From assembly GCF_900142145.1 (NCBI RefSeq), contig NZ_FQZV01000004.1:56918-120917 (forward strand): a stretch of DNA of 64,000 nt. The letters are read 5' to 3'. Positions 25,721-35,326 of this stretch are shown here, one piece after another. The position numbers and the translations under genes are program-made. Positions within the stretch are counted from its first letter, which is position 1, and the number at the start of each line of letters is the position of its first letter. Origin of the DNA: Geosporobacter subterraneus DSM 17957 (GTDB lineage: Bacteria; Bacillota; Clostridia; Peptostreptococcales; Thermotaleaceae). The notes beneath the pieces were generated by a model that worked only from the letters and a program-made list of their open reading frames with translations, did no database searches and had not been told where the DNA came from.

Positions 25721-25833
25721 CGTGTTGAAGGAGAAAGGTTGAATGAGAAAGGTTGTTGGGGAGGATTTTTAGGGTCTAAAACTAAGATAATGACTCGAAA
25801 ACATTCAACATTCAACCTACAACATTCAACATT
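25721..25833. repeat. Palindromic GTTGAATG-family repeat between secA and prfB
   Basis: The left arm at about 25721-25757 (GTTGAAGGAGAAAGGTTGAATG) and the right arm at about 25798-25833 (CATTCAACATTCAACC, ACAACATTCAAC) are inverted. No gene lies inside. It is the same family as 4161-4668 and 6340-6438. Confidence 0.6.
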
Positions 25834-25853
25834 ATGATGAAGGAAGTGAAAGC

Positions 25854-26952
25854 GTGATTCAATTAGAACAGTTAAAATATACCTTGAATTCTTTTGAAGA
25901 AACCTTGCAGGAATTGAGGGCTTCTCTTTGACATTGAAAGGCTGAAAAATCAGATTGAGGAATTAGACGCCAAGACTGTGGATACAGGCTTTTGGGATGA
26001 TCCTCAGCAGGCGCAAAAGATTCTGCAGCAGGCAAAGTTTTTGAAGGATCAGGTTAAGAAGTACGAAGATTTATATCTAAGCTGGGAAGAACTGCAGCTG
26101 CTGCTGGATATGGCTTTGGAGGAAGAGGATTTATCCCTAGAGAAAGAGATTGTCAGCGGGGTAGAAAAACTGGGACAGGAAATAGAGGACCTGCGGGTGG
26201 CTACCCTGTTGTCCGGTGAATATGATCACAGCAATGCCATTCTATCGATCCATGCCGGTGCAGGGGGACTGGATGCCCAGGACTGGGCAGAAATGCTGCT
26301 GCGTATGTATACCCGATGGGCTGAGACGAAGGGCTACCGGGTGAAAACATTGGACTTGCTGACGGACACCGAGGCAGGGATCAAAAGTGTTACCCTATTA
26401 ATCGAAGGGGAGAATGCCTATGGATACATGAAGAGTGAAAAGGGTGTACACCGGATTGTCCGAATTTCGCCCTTTGATCCTTCTGGGAAGCGGCATACCT
26501 CCTTTGCTTCTGTAGATGTGATGCCGGACATTGACGATAGCATTGAGATTCATATTAATCCAAGTGATTTGAAGGTGGACACCTATCGGGCCAGTGGTGC
26601 CGGAGGACAGCATGTCAATAAGACGGAGTCGGCCATAAGGATTACCCATTTGCCGACGGGGATTATTGTACAGTGCCAAAATGAACGCTCTCAGCACAGC
26701 AATCGTGACACGGCCATGAAAATGCTAAAGGCCAAGCTAATCGAGCTAAAGGAGAGGGAGCAAAAGGATAAAATCGAAGATTTGAAGGGCGACTATAGTC
26801 AGATTGCCTGGGGCAGTCAGATTCGATCCTATGTTTTCCATCCTTATAATCTGGTGAAAGATCACCGGACCAATGCGGAGATAGGAAACATACAGGCTGT
26901 GATGGACGGAAATATAGACCTATTTATCCATGAATATTTAAAAGCGCGCTAG
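25854..26952 (+). CDS. prfB: Peptide chain release factor 2 with programmed +1 frameshift
   Basis: 365 aa after frameshifting. The GTG start at 25854 follows AGGAAGTGAA. Twenty-five codons lead to CTT TGA C at 25926-25932, with an SD-like AGGG just before, the classic RF2 autoregulatory slip site. The second frame starts at 25930 (DIERLKNQIEEL). The GGQ motif lies in SGAGGQHVNKTE, and the anticodon-like SPF motif in RISPFDPSGKRH. RF2 reads UGA and UAA; low RF2 favours the slip. Confidence 0.95.
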
Positions 26953-26956
26953 TATA

Positions 26957-26990
26957 AGGGCAGGAGATAAGGTTTCTCTGCCTTTTCTTT
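26957..26990 (+). terminator. Terminator after prfB
   Basis: GGCAGGAGA, loop, TCTCTGCC, then TTTTCTTTTT. Confidence 0.75.
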
Positions 26991-27101
26991 TTGGGTTTCC
27001 ATAAAGAAGAGGAAAAACCAAGAGGAAAAGGAGAATTTTTGTCGAATATAGAAAGCTGATGATTCTAAAAGATACTGGTTAAATGGGGAAGGAGTGGAAG
27101 G

Positions 27102-29474
27102 ATGCGAAATAAATATAAGCTTAAGCTTAAAAAACATGCAATAGGTACAGGCATGGAAGTAAAGACAAAAATGAGTTTCCAGTTAGCATCTGTGATTGTA
27201 TTGATCATTGCGGTGACTGTCACTGCAATAGGCATAATTAATTATTCTAATGACATCAGCAAAATGGTAAGCAACCGAATGGAAGGAAATGCTTCCATGG
27301 CAAAGGTAGTTGCACAGCAGGTAGACCTATATGTAACAGGATCTATTGACACCATGAAAACAGTGGTAAATACGTTGGATTTTTCAAATATGGATAAATA
27401 CGAAAAAAATATATCACTTGCCAAGGTAACGGCGAAAAATATGCAGTTTAAGGCCATTTACATAACAGATCTGGAAGGCAATGTAACGGCTACCACCAAC
27501 AACCGGAGAGACGAGGGGAAAAATTATAAGGGTACCCAGTGGTTTCAGGCAGCAGCTAAAGGACAGACCTACATATCGGAAGCCTTTATAGATGAGGATT
27601 CAAAAATGCCCATTATCATTTTAGCTGTACCCGTAGAGGGTACCATCTCCGGTCAAACCGGTGTAATGGCTGTGGATCTCCGCCTGGACCGTCTTTTTTA
27701 TCTTACCAGGGATATGAAGATTGGAGAAACAGGTTTTAGTTATATTGTAGACAGGGCAGGAAATATTATTGCCCATCCGGATTTTCAAGCAAAGGTATTG
27801 CAAAAGTTCAATGCAGTTGAAAAGGGAATCCTTGCAGCGCAAAAGGTTACAAAGGGTGAAAGCGGTGTGGAAGTTTATGAGGACACAGAAGGCCGGAAAG
27901 TAATCGGAGGCTACAGCCTTGTGACGACTACAGGCTGGGGAGTGATTGTAGAACAGCAATATGCAGAGATTACCCAGCAGAGTAAAGCCTCGTTGATCCG
28001 TACTTTCACTATTTCTTTATTCTTTATTTTATTAGGATTAGTGATTAGCTACTATTTTGCCAGATTCTTTACAAAACCTATTTTAGACATGCTGAAGGTG
28101 GTTAACCGCATTAAGGATGGAGACCTGACAGAACGTATTAAAATAAACGCAAGTAATGAGGTTGGAATACTGCAGAGAGCTTTTAATGATATGGCGGATA
28201 ATTTAGCCAGTCTCATTAGGGATGTGGAGCAGGTAACGATGAAAATCCAATCCTCCACAGGAAATCTGGAAAACAACGCCCAACTGACAGCAGAAGCCGT
28301 TGCGGAAATCGCCACGGTAATCGATGAGGTAGCAGCAGGCTCCGGCAAACAGATAACCAGTGTAGTAGAGACTACAGAGGTAGTAGGCCAGATGGTAGCC
28401 AGCGTAAAAAATGTTACGGAAAACTCTATGGAGATACTGAAATCTTCCAGTCAAGCCTCCTCCTTAGCAAAACGAGGCGTTGAAAATATCGAACAGATCA
28501 ACCGAACCATGATTTCTATAGACGAAACCGTAGGTGAATCTGCAGCCCTTATCAAGGAGTTGACGGTACATACAAGACAGATCGGAGATATTGTACAACT
28601 CATTAAGCAAATTTCCGATCAGACCAATCTGCTGGCACTGAATGCTGCTATCGAGGCAGCAAGGGCAGGAGAACATGGCAGGGGTTTCTCTGTCGTTGCT
28701 GATGAAGTAAGGAAATTGGCGGAACAATCATCCAATGCCTCCGGAGGTATTGTGGCACTGATCCATAAAATACAATCGGAGACCGATAAGGTTGTAAAAA
28801 CCATGGAATGCAGTTTAGCAGGCGTACGTAATGGGACACAGGTAGTTAGCAGTACTACACAGTCCTTCTATGAAATCATTGAAGAGACACAAAAGGTAGC
28901 CAGTGAGGTAGAGGCTTTTACTGGGGTTGTACAGGAATTGACGGCGGGGATGGATCTTGTAGAACAGGCCATCCACGAGGTGAGCCAGATTTCAGAGGCC
29001 ACTGCTGCAGGTACCCAGTCGATTTTAGCCAGTACGGAGGAACAGGATACAGCGGTTCGCAGTATTCATGAGTCTGCTATAGAATTAACCGGCATGGTAG
29101 ATGCATTGGAAAAGGTAATGGGACGCTTTAAGACCGATAATCGGTTGAAGAATCTGGAGTGCCGGGAAGAGAAAGTCATAGAGGCAGTTGGGGAAGATGT
29201 TGTTTCCTGCGAGGAAGATAAGCCGGATGAGTTTTCAGATGAAGAGGAAAAGGATCAAACAAATGAAATTTCCGATAGGGAACAGGAGGAAGAACTCCTT
29301 GAGATATCAAGAGAGATGGAGGAACTTGATCCGGAGGATGATGGGGAAGAGTTTACATTAGAGGATGAAGGGGCGCCTGCTGTGGAAGATGTCATTTCAG
29401 AAGAGGATTCAGCAGACTCGGAAGAGGGAGAAGCTGAGACGATAGAAGAAGACGCAGAAAAATTACAGGAATAA
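27102..29474 (+). CDS. Methyl-accepting chemotaxis protein with acidic C-terminal tail
   Basis: 790 aa. A membrane helix (residues about 25-50), a dCache-type sensor (about 55-295, with [20 protein letters not shown] and [13 protein letters not shown] closing strands), a second membrane helix (about 300-325), HAMP (about 325-380) and the signalling domain with the hairpin tip [20 protein letters not shown]. The last 100 or so residues are almost all Glu/Asp/Ser and lie beyond the normal end of the receptor. AAGGAGTGGAAGG precedes the ATG; an inner ATG at 27153 is also possible. Confidence 0.9.
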   Translation: MRNKYKLKLKKHAIGTGMEVKTKMSFQLASVIVLIIAVTVTAIGIINYSNDISKMVSNRMEGNASMAKVVAQQVDLYVTGSIDTMKTVVNTLDFSNMDKYEKNISLAKVTAKNMQFKAIYITDLEGNVTATTNNRRDEGKNYKGTQWFQAAAKGQTYISEAFIDEDSKMPIIILAVPVEGTISGQTGVMAVDLRLDRLFYLTRDMKIGETGFSYIVDRAGNIIAHPDFQAKVLQKFNAVEKGILAAQKVTKGESGVEVYEDTEGRKVIGGYSLVTTTGWGVIVEQQYAEITQQSKASLIRTFTISLFFILLGLVISYYFARFFTKPILDMLKVVNRIKDGDLTERIKINASNEVGILQRAFNDMADNLASLIRDVEQVTMKIQSSTGNLENNAQLTAEAVAEIATVIDEVAAGSGKQITSVVETTEVVGQMVASVKNVTENSMEILKSSSQASSLAKRGVENIEQINRTMISIDETVGESAALIKELTVHTRQIGDIVQLIKQISDQTNLLALNAAIEAARAGEHGRGFSVVADEVRKLAEQSSNASGGIVALIHKIQSETDKVVKTMECSLAGVRNGTQVVSSTTQSFYEIIEETQKVASEVEAFTGVVQELTAGMDLVEQAIHEVSQISEATAAGTQSILASTEEQDTAVRSIHESAIELTGMVDALEKVMGRFKTDNRLKNLECREEKVIEAVGEDVVSCEEDKPDEFSDEEEKDQTNEISDREQEEELLEISREMEELDPEDDGEEFTLEDEGAPAVEDVISEEDSADSEEGEAETIEEDAEKLQE

Positions 29475-29482
29475 ATTGAATG

Positions 29483-29510
29483 AGCCGGGGTAAAACCCGG
29501 CTGTCCTATT
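29483..29510 (+). terminator. Terminator-like hairpin after the chemoreceptor
   Basis: AGCCGGG, GTAAAA-type loop, CCCGGCT, followed by a weak T-rich stretch (TCCTATTTAT). A second, longer inverted repeat (ATGTCTAGGAAATT ... AATTTCCTAGACAT, 29512-29548) follows at once. Confidence 0.55.
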
Positions 29511-29511
29511 T

Positions 29512-29690
29512 ATGTCTAGGAAATTATGGTTTTAAATTTCCTAGACATGGGGAGTGCAGAGGGGATTCCCCTCGCCGGTTTCAGGGGGGTGCTCAGACTG
29601 CGATAGCAGTCGTCGAAGGGGACCTAGGGTCCCATAGCGAAAACAAATTGACGAAGTCAAATTTGTTCTTTCCAGGGATGTGGTATAATA
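29512..29690. repeat. Stem-rich GC island between the chemoreceptor and tex
   Basis: It starts with a 14-bp inverted repeat (29512-29548), continues through GC-rich inverted words (GGGGATTCCCC, GCGATAGCAGTCGTCG, GGGACCTAGGGTCCC) and ends with ACAAATTGAC-GAA-GTCAAATTTGT. The base composition is unlike the flanks. The 109-codon ORF across it starts in the terminator hairpin and is not believed. It could be an RNA or a repeat element; a fragment of the first stem (TGTCTAGGAAAT) recurs at 44415. Confidence 0.45.
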
Positions 29691-29787
29691 AAACAGCGGA
29701 TAAGAGATTTGAATGGGGAGGATTATCTTTACGGGGGCAGACACAAGGAAGGCCAGTGAAAAAGTCAAAAATACGGCAAAAAGTCGA

Positions 29788-29891
29788 ATTTGTCATCCTG
29801 AGCCTTTAGTCCTGAGCGATAGCGAAGGAGCTTGCGAAGGATCTAAAGAGGTGTAAAACAGGATCCTTCGCTGCGCTCAGGATGACAAACC
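29788..29891. repeat. Palindromic TGTCATCCTGAGC repeat
   Basis: TTTGTCATCCTGAGC ... GCGAAGGATCT and AGGATCCTTCGC ... GCTCAGGATGACAAA form a palindrome of about 100 bases. The same arms lie inside the MITE copies at 18249 and 32152, and a single arm at 2361. Confidence 0.65.
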
Positions 29892-29978
29892 ATTGCGTAT
29901 TTCTACGCTTATAAAGAACAATAGTATAGAATCATTTGAAAAAATAAGCGGCTAACAGCATATTAGGAGGGATTTAGG

Positions 29979-32141
29979 ATGGAGTTAATCAAAGGACAGC
30001 TGATGTCGGAGTTCCGGCTAAAGGAGTATCAGGTAACCAATACCATTGATCTGATCGATCAGGGGAATACCATCCCCTTTATCGCCCGATACCGTAAAGA
30101 ACAGACGGGAGAAATGGATGATACGGTACTGAGGGATTTCTATGACCGGTTAACCTACTTAAGAAATTTACATACCCGTAAGGAAGAAATAATCCGTCTC
30201 ATCGAAGAACAGGGAAAACTGACGGAGGAGCTTCGTATAGACATAGAGAAAGCAGTGACCTTAACAGAGATAGAAGACATTTACCGTCCTTACAGACCTA
30301 AGCGTAGAACCAGAGCCACCATTGCCAAGGAGAAAGGCCTGGAGCCTCTGGCAGAACTTATTTTTGCCCAGGATATTTATGCCGGTGACATAAATGCCTT
30401 AGCAGCCCCTTACATCGATGCTGAAAAGGAGGTGCATACAGTAGAAGATGCGCTGCAGGGAGCCATGGATATTATCGCTGAAATGATCTCCGATGATGCT
30501 GAATATAGAAAGAAGGTACGCCGGCTCACCTTTGAAAAGGGAACCATGCACTCTACTGCAGTGAAAGAAAGGGAGCAATCGGTTTATGAAATGTACTATG
30601 ACTATAAGGAGCCTCTGAAGAAGATTCCGGATCATCGAATTTTAGCCGTAAACCGGGGAGAGAAAGAAAAGTTTCTGCGGGTAAAGATTGAGGCGCCTGA
30701 AGAAGAAATACTTCGTCAGCTGGAAAAAGAAGTAATTAAGCCGAAGGCCTCACTGACTACCGGATATGTACAAAGGGCATTGGCGGATGGTTATAAACGG
30801 CTGATCGCCCCTTCCATCGAAAGGGAAATCAGAAATGACTTAACAGAGCGGGCAGAAGAAAAGGCTATCCGTGTCTTTGCTGCAAATTTGAAAAATCTAC
30901 TGCTGCAGCCTCCTGTAAAAGGCAGGGTTGTGATGGGCTTTGACCCGGCCTACCGTACAGGGTGCAAGATTGCAGTGGTAGATGATACAGGGAAGCTGTT
31001 GGACACCGCTACCGTATATCCCACACAGCCTCAAAATGATGTGGCAACTGCAAAAAAAGAGCTAAAGGGATTGATCGAAAAGCATCAAGTAGATTTGATC
31101 GCCATTGGCAATGGGACGGCTTCCAGGGAATCAGAGCTTTTTGTAGCGGAGTTGATTAAGGAGCTAAATCGCCCTGTGTACTATATGATTGTCAACGAAG
31201 CAGGAGCTTCCGTATACTCTGCTTCCAAGCTGGCCGCAGAGGAATACCCGGAGATTAACGTATCCTTAAGAGGAGCCATCTCTATCGGGCGTAGACTACA
31301 GGACCCTTTAGCAGAGCTGGTGAAAATTGATCCTAAGCATGTAGGGGTAGGTCAGTATCAGCACGATGTCAATCAAGGCAGATTGGATGAAGCCCTTAAA
31401 GGGGTGGTAGAAGATGCAGTTAACAGCGTAGGGGTAGATTTAAATACTGCATCCCCTTCCTTGCTCCAATATATCTCAGGTATCAGCAAGACCGTAGCTA
31501 ATAATATCGTAAAGTTTCGGGAGGAGAAGGGGAAATTTACCGACCGCAAGCAGCTGACCAAGGTGCCGCGGCTGGGGCCCGCAGCCTTTGTACAGTGTGC
31601 CGGCTTCCTGCGTATTACGGAAGGCAGCAACGCACTGGATAATACCGCTGTTCATCCCGAATCCTACCAGGTAACGGAGAGGCTGCTGGCGAAGCTGGGC
31701 TACAGGCTGGAAGATGTACGGAACAGAAAACTGGCAGACCTTGAGGAAAAGATTGAAAACATCGGTCTGAAAGTATTGGCAGAAGAGCTTGGCGTGGGAC
31801 TTCCTACCTTGAGAGATATTCTGAAGGAAATTCAAAAACCAGGCAGAGATCCCCGGGAAGAGATGGAAAAACCGGTCTTCAGAACAGATGTGATGAAGAT
31901 AGAGGACTTGAAGGTAGATATGGTACTGACGGGAACCGTGCGCAATGTAATAGATTTTGGCGCCTTCGTAGATATCGGGGTAAAGAATGATGGTTTGGTG
32001 CATATCTCAGAAATGAGTGATAAGTTTATAAAAAATCCCATGGAGGTAGTGGCTGTAGGGGATATTGTCAAGGTTCGGGTCATCAAGGTAGATGTGGAAC
32101 GAGGGAAAGTGTCTCTTAGTATGAAAAATATTAAAGAATAG
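29979..32141 (+). CDS. tex: Tex family RNA-binding protein (YqgF/S1 domains)
   Basis: 720 aa. N-terminal helical Tex domain, YqgF-like resolvase fold near residue 325 (VMGFDPAYRTGCKIAVVD), a helix-hairpin-helix region (GISKTVANNIVKFREEKGKF) and a C-terminal S1 domain (VLTGTVRNVIDFGAFVDIGV). Tex is a conserved nucleic-acid-binding protein linked to transcription; its exact task is not settled. AGGAGGG precedes the ATG. Transcribed alone; a MITE sits directly after its stop. Confidence 0.95.
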   Translation: MELIKGQLMSEFRLKEYQVTNTIDLIDQGNTIPFIARYRKEQTGEMDDTVLRDFYDRLTYLRNLHTRKEEIIRLIEEQGKLTEELRIDIEKAVTLTEIEDIYRPYRPKRRTRATIAKEKGLEPLAELIFAQDIYAGDINALAAPYIDAEKEVHTVEDALQGAMDIIAEMISDDAEYRKKVRRLTFEKGTMHSTAVKEREQSVYEMYYDYKEPLKKIPDHRILAVNRGEKEKFLRVKIEAPEEEILRQLEKEVIKPKASLTTGYVQRALADGYKRLIAPSIEREIRNDLTERAEEKAIRVFAANLKNLLLQPPVKGRVVMGFDPAYRTGCKIAVVDDTGKLLDTATVYPTQPQNDVATAKKELKGLIEKHQVDLIAIGNGTASRESELFVAELIKELNRPVYYMIVNEAGASVYSASKLAAEEYPEINVSLRGAISIGRRLQDPLAELVKIDPKHVGVGQYQHDVNQGRLDEALKGVVEDAVNSVGVDLNTASPSLLQYISGISKTVANNIVKFREEKGKFTDRKQLTKVPRLGPAAFVQCAGFLRITEGSNALDNTAVHPESYQVTERLLAKLGYRLEDVRNRKLADLEEKIENIGLKVLAEELGVGLPTLRDILKEIQKPGRDPREEMEKPVFRTDVMKIEDLKVDMVLTGTVRNVIDFGAFVDIGVKNDGLVHISEMSDKFIKNPMEVVAVGDIVKVRVIKVDVERGKVSLSMKNIKE

Positions 32142-32151
32142 GCTGAAGGCA

Positions 32152-32344
32152 ACAGGCGTCAACTTAACCCATAATTTGTCATCCTGAGCGGAGGAAAACG
32201 GAGCCGAAGGATCTTTAAGCTAGATGATATATTCTGATAATCAAAAGTAATCTTGCTTATGTTCTATAAGATTCTTCGCTAACGCTCAGAATGACATGCT
32301 TCTAAGGTTTATTTGGAAATATTTAGATTAAGTTGATGCCTATG
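32152..32344. mobile_element. MITE copy 2
   Basis: It is nearly identical to the copy at 18249-18442 along its whole length. The ends are ACAGGCGTCAACTTAA and TTAAGTTGATGCCTATG. The direct repeat GGCTGAAGGCA flanks it exactly (32141-32151 and 32345-32355), consistent with an 11-bp target duplication. It inserted right at the stop codon of tex. No ORF inside. Confidence 0.85.
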
Positions 32345-32405
32345 GGCTGAAGGCAGTAGGCGCAAAAAGCATCTCAATCACAAATCTGCTATTGGGGGAA
32401 TAGGG

Positions 32406-34481
32406 ATGAAAAAGATTGATGAGATTTATCAAACACTCCTTTTACTGGAGGAGAGAAATCCGGCAGGGGTTTTTGCCTTCGAATTGGGTGAAGTACTGAA
32501 GATGGATCGGGCCAATATCAGCAGACATCTAAATGAGTTATACAAGCAAAACAAATTAGATAGAGTGGAAGGAAGGCCCGTACGCTACCGTTCCTCAGCT
32601 TCACAGGCTAAAACCTATATAGAGAAAAACCCTGGAAAGGAAAATAGCTTGGACAGGATGGTAGGTGCAGCCTACAGCCTGCAGGTATCTGTTCAACAGG
32701 CCAAGGCTGCAGTGCTATATCCTCCAAGAGGTCTTCATACTCTGCTTTTGGGAGAGACCGGTGTGGGAAAATCCATGTTCGCCGAACTGATGTACAAATT
32801 TGCATTAGAGACAAATATGATCAAGCCCAATGCACCTTTCATCCGATTCAACTGTGCAGACTATGCAGATAACCCCCAGTTGATCGTAACACAGATTTTT
32901 GGTGTTAAAAAAGGTGCATACACCGGTGCGGACCGTGACCGGGAAGGGCTATTGAAGCAGGCAGAAGCAAAAATTTATGCATTGAAGAACAAGGGGATGA
33001 AAGAAGGAGAGATCAATCAAATCTTAAACATTGATATAGACAGCCATTTTGAAAGATATATCGGAAATCTTCCCCATAAATACAGGAAAGATGAAATCAT
33101 CAAGGTTGTGGATAAAAAAATAGTGGATATAGTAGAAGAAATATTGACAATTGCCCAGAAAAGGCTCAATAAAGAGTATGACGAAAAGATCTTTTTTGGT
33201 CTTGCACTGCATCTCCACAGCAGTATCGAAAGAATACGGAACAGAAGTAAAATTTATCATCCCAATCTAAATTTCATCCGATCCAACTATGTTGAGGAAT
33301 TTCTTACAGCTATGGAAGCGGCCAAGTGGATCGATCAGATTTTTCAAATCGAAACCCCCTTGGATGAAATCGGGTATCTAACCATGTTTCTGGCTTCAGA
33401 TCCCTATAATCTTGAGGGGAAAGAGGAGGGGAAGGTAGGACTGCTGTTGATTATGCACGGAAATAGTACTGCCAGCAGTATGGCACAGGTAGCCAACACA
33501 TTGGTAGGCGTAGATCATGCTGCTGCTTTGGATATGCCCCTCAGTATGAAACCGGAAGTCATGTATGAGCTGGCCAAGGAGAGCGTCATTCGGCTAAATG
33601 AAGGAAAAGGGGTTCTTTTACTGGTAGATATGGGTTCACTCACAAATTTTGGAGAAATGATTTACGAGGATACTGGGATTATTACCAAGACCATTGAAGC
33701 AGTCAGCACGCCTATAGCGATAGATGCCTGCCGTAAGGCTGTCATGGGAAGAAGTTTGCTGGAGATATACAAATCCTTTAAAGATAGTGGAGCCCATGGA
33801 AATACAGAATACATAAAGTCAAATATCAAAAAAAAGAATATAATCATTACGGCTTGCTTTACAGGGGAAGGTGCATCGGAGAAGCTAAAGCAGATTATAG
33901 AAGAAAAACTCCATATCGGGGATAATCTCAGGATCATTCCTTTAAATATACTCAACCGGAAAGCCTTTGTTCAGAGCATAGAAGGTTATCGCAAGGAGCA
34001 TAATGTTTTGGCCATAGCAGGGACTATAGAACTCCATATAGATGATATTCCCTTTGTTTCTGCCGGGGAGATTCTTACAGGCAATGGATTAAAGACCTTG
34101 CAGGACATCATTGAGGGCGAGGAACAATATATCAATATGGGAAAATCCATTGGGGAATATTTACATGGGATTGACGGAGAAAGGATCATACAAGAGACGC
34201 GACAGGCAGCGGAAACCATAGCCCGCAGTCTGCAGGTACAGATTAGCAATGAAGTGCGCATCGGAATCATATTGCATATGATCTTTTTAGTAGATAAATT
34301 ATCGAGTGGGGGAAAGGAAACAGATTTTCAAGAGCTTGCAATATATAGAGAACAGTTTAGCAGAGAGCTGCTTTTAGTGAAGGAAAGTATAAAGTCTCTG
34401 GAAGCAAGCTTTGGCATAGATATAGGAGAGAATGAATTAGCCTATCTGTGTAAAATGTTTCTGGCAAATCATAATAAATAA
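32406..34481 (+). CDS. LevR-type PRD/PTS-controlled transcription regulator with truncated AAA+ domain
   Basis: 691 aa, against 900 or more in LevR/ManR-type regulators. Order: winged HTH (residues 1-65), start of a sigma-54 AAA+ domain with Walker A GETGVGKS and the GAFTGA-type loop KKGAYTGA, then a jump at about residue 182 from DREGLLKQA straight to the pre-PRD linker AKIYALKNKGMKEGEINQIL. PRD1, an EIIA-like domain (LIMHGNSTASSMAQVANTLV), an EIIB-like domain and PRD2 follow. The Walker B, sensor and arginine-finger parts are missing, so the ATPase should not work. The reading frame is kept. It precedes a sigma-54-type promoter and PTS operon. Confidence 0.85.
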   Translation: MKKIDEIYQTLLLLEERNPAGVFAFELGEVLKMDRANISRHLNELYKQNKLDRVEGRPVRYRSSASQAKTYIEKNPGKENSLDRMVGAAYSLQVSVQQAKAAVLYPPRGLHTLLLGETGVGKSMFAELMYKFALETNMIKPNAPFIRFNCADYADNPQLIVTQIFGVKKGAYTGADRDREGLLKQAEAKIYALKNKGMKEGEINQILNIDIDSHFERYIGNLPHKYRKDEIIKVVDKKIVDIVEEILTIAQKRLNKEYDEKIFFGLALHLHSSIERIRNRSKIYHPNLNFIRSNYVEEFLTAMEAAKWIDQIFQIETPLDEIGYLTMFLASDPYNLEGKEEGKVGLLLIMHGNSTASSMAQVANTLVGVDHAAALDMPLSMKPEVMYELAKESVIRLNEGKGVLLLVDMGSLTNFGEMIYEDTGIITKTIEAVSTPIAIDACRKAVMGRSLLEIYKSFKDSGAHGNTEYIKSNIKKKNIIITACFTGEGASEKLKQIIEEKLHIGDNLRIIPLNILNRKAFVQSIEGYRKEHNVLAIAGTIELHIDDIPFVSAGEILTGNGLKTLQDIIEGEEQYINMGKSIGEYLHGIDGERIIQETRQAAETIARSLQVQISNEVRIGIILHMIFLVDKLSSGGKETDFQELAIYREQFSRELLLVKESIKSLEASFGIDIGENELAYLCKMFLANHNK

Positions 34482-34504
34482 TAATGTGTGTTGACTGTGT
34501 AATG

Positions 34505-34560
34505 CAGTGTAAAATAGTGTGTAATGATAAACTGCCCTATTTTACACTGTATTTTTTTAT
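34505..34560 (+). terminator. Terminator after the LevR-type gene
   Basis: CAGTGTAAAATAG (34505-34517) pairs perfectly with CTATTTTACACTG (34537-34549), followed by TATTTTTTTAT. GTGTAA-type words repeat in and before the stem (34485-34530) and might also serve as activator sites for the operon behind. Confidence 0.85.
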
Positions 34561-34578
34561 TTTTTTCATTAGAAAAAT

Positions 34579-34594
34579 TGGCATCAGCTTTGCA
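34579..34594 (+). promoter_or_regulatory. Sigma-54 type (-24/-12) promoter of the PTS operon
   Basis: TGGCATCAGCTTTGCA, with GG and GC in the exact -24/-12 spacing (consensus TGGCAC-N5-TTGCW). It lies about 50 bases before the HPr start and just after the terminator of the regulator. LevR-type regulators normally drive such promoters. Confidence 0.82.
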
Positions 34595-34646
34595 AGTATA
34601 TTATGTGTAAATGTTCCAAGAGATTAGGATTCAAGGAGATGATGAA

Positions 34647-34913
34647 ATGCGGGAAATATCGGTGACCATTCATAATAAAGCGGGATTGCATGCCCGACCG
34701 GCAAGCATGTTTGTAAACATGGCACAGAAGTTTGCATCGGAGATTCTAATTGCTAAGAATGGCAAAAAGGCTAACGGAAAGAGTATTATTGGAGTCCTCA
34801 GCTTAGGTGTAATTGAGGGAGACCAATTGTACATCTATGCTGCGGGAGATGATGAATCCGATGCAATTGCTGCAATTGAAAACCTAGTGAATACACAGCT
34901 GCTGCATGCATAA
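34647..34913 (+). CDS. HPr family phosphocarrier protein
   Basis: 88 aa from the ATG at 34647, after AAGGAGATGATG; an earlier in-frame ATG at 34611 overlaps the promoter side and is not favoured. The active-site region NKAGLHARPAS (His15) and the regulatory serine in NGKSIIGVLSLG are both present, so it can take part in PTS transfer and HPrK-type control. It is the first gene of the sigma-54-type operon, which is less common than a separate ptsH. Confidence 0.9.
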   Translation: MREISVTIHNKAGLHARPASMFVNMAQKFASEILIAKNGKKANGKSIIGVLSLGVIEGDQLYIYAAGDDESDAIAAIENLVNTQLLHA

Positions 34914-34946
34914 TTTGTGAAAATATTAAGGAAAGGAGGAAAAAGG

Positions 34947-35252
34947 ATGAAAACAATTATGTTAGTTTGTTCTGCAGGAATGTCTACCAGTTTGCTGGTA
35001 ACAAAAATGAAAAAGGCAGCAGAGGAACAGAATATAGATGTAGAAGTTTTTGCAGTGTCGGAAGCCGAATCAAAAAACTATACCAATCAGGCAAATGTAG
35101 TACTGCTTGGACCTCAGGTCAGATATATACTGGAAAAAATGAAGGCTATGATGGCTTTCAGAGAGGTGCCTGTTGCAGTGATCAACAGTGCCGACTATGG
35201 AATGATGAACGGCAAAGCTGTTCTGAAGCAGGCGTTAGATCTGATGAAGTAG
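34947..35252 (+). CDS. PTS lactose/cellobiose-type EIIB component
   Basis: 101 aa from the ATG at 34947, after AAAGGAGGAAAAAGG. The phosphorylated cysteine lies in IMLVCSAGMSTSLLV (Cys8). The sugar specificity cannot be read from EIIB alone; the neighbours point to diacetylchitobiose or cellobiose. Confidence 0.92.
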   Translation: MKTIMLVCSAGMSTSLLVTKMKKAAEEQNIDVEVFAVSEAESKNYTNQANVVLLGPQVRYILEKMKAMMAFREVPVAVINSADYGMMNGKAVLKQALDLMK

Positions 35253-35326
35253 ACAAAAGTCCGTTGAGCGTCCTCATTCAATTTATGTGAAACAGTAAAA
35301 TTAAGAAGGTGAAAAGGGGGATTTCC

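Noticed and set aside
29480..29809. 109-codon forward ORF after the chemoreceptor
   Set aside because: Starts inside a terminator hairpin, lacks a ribosome site and spans repeat sequence.
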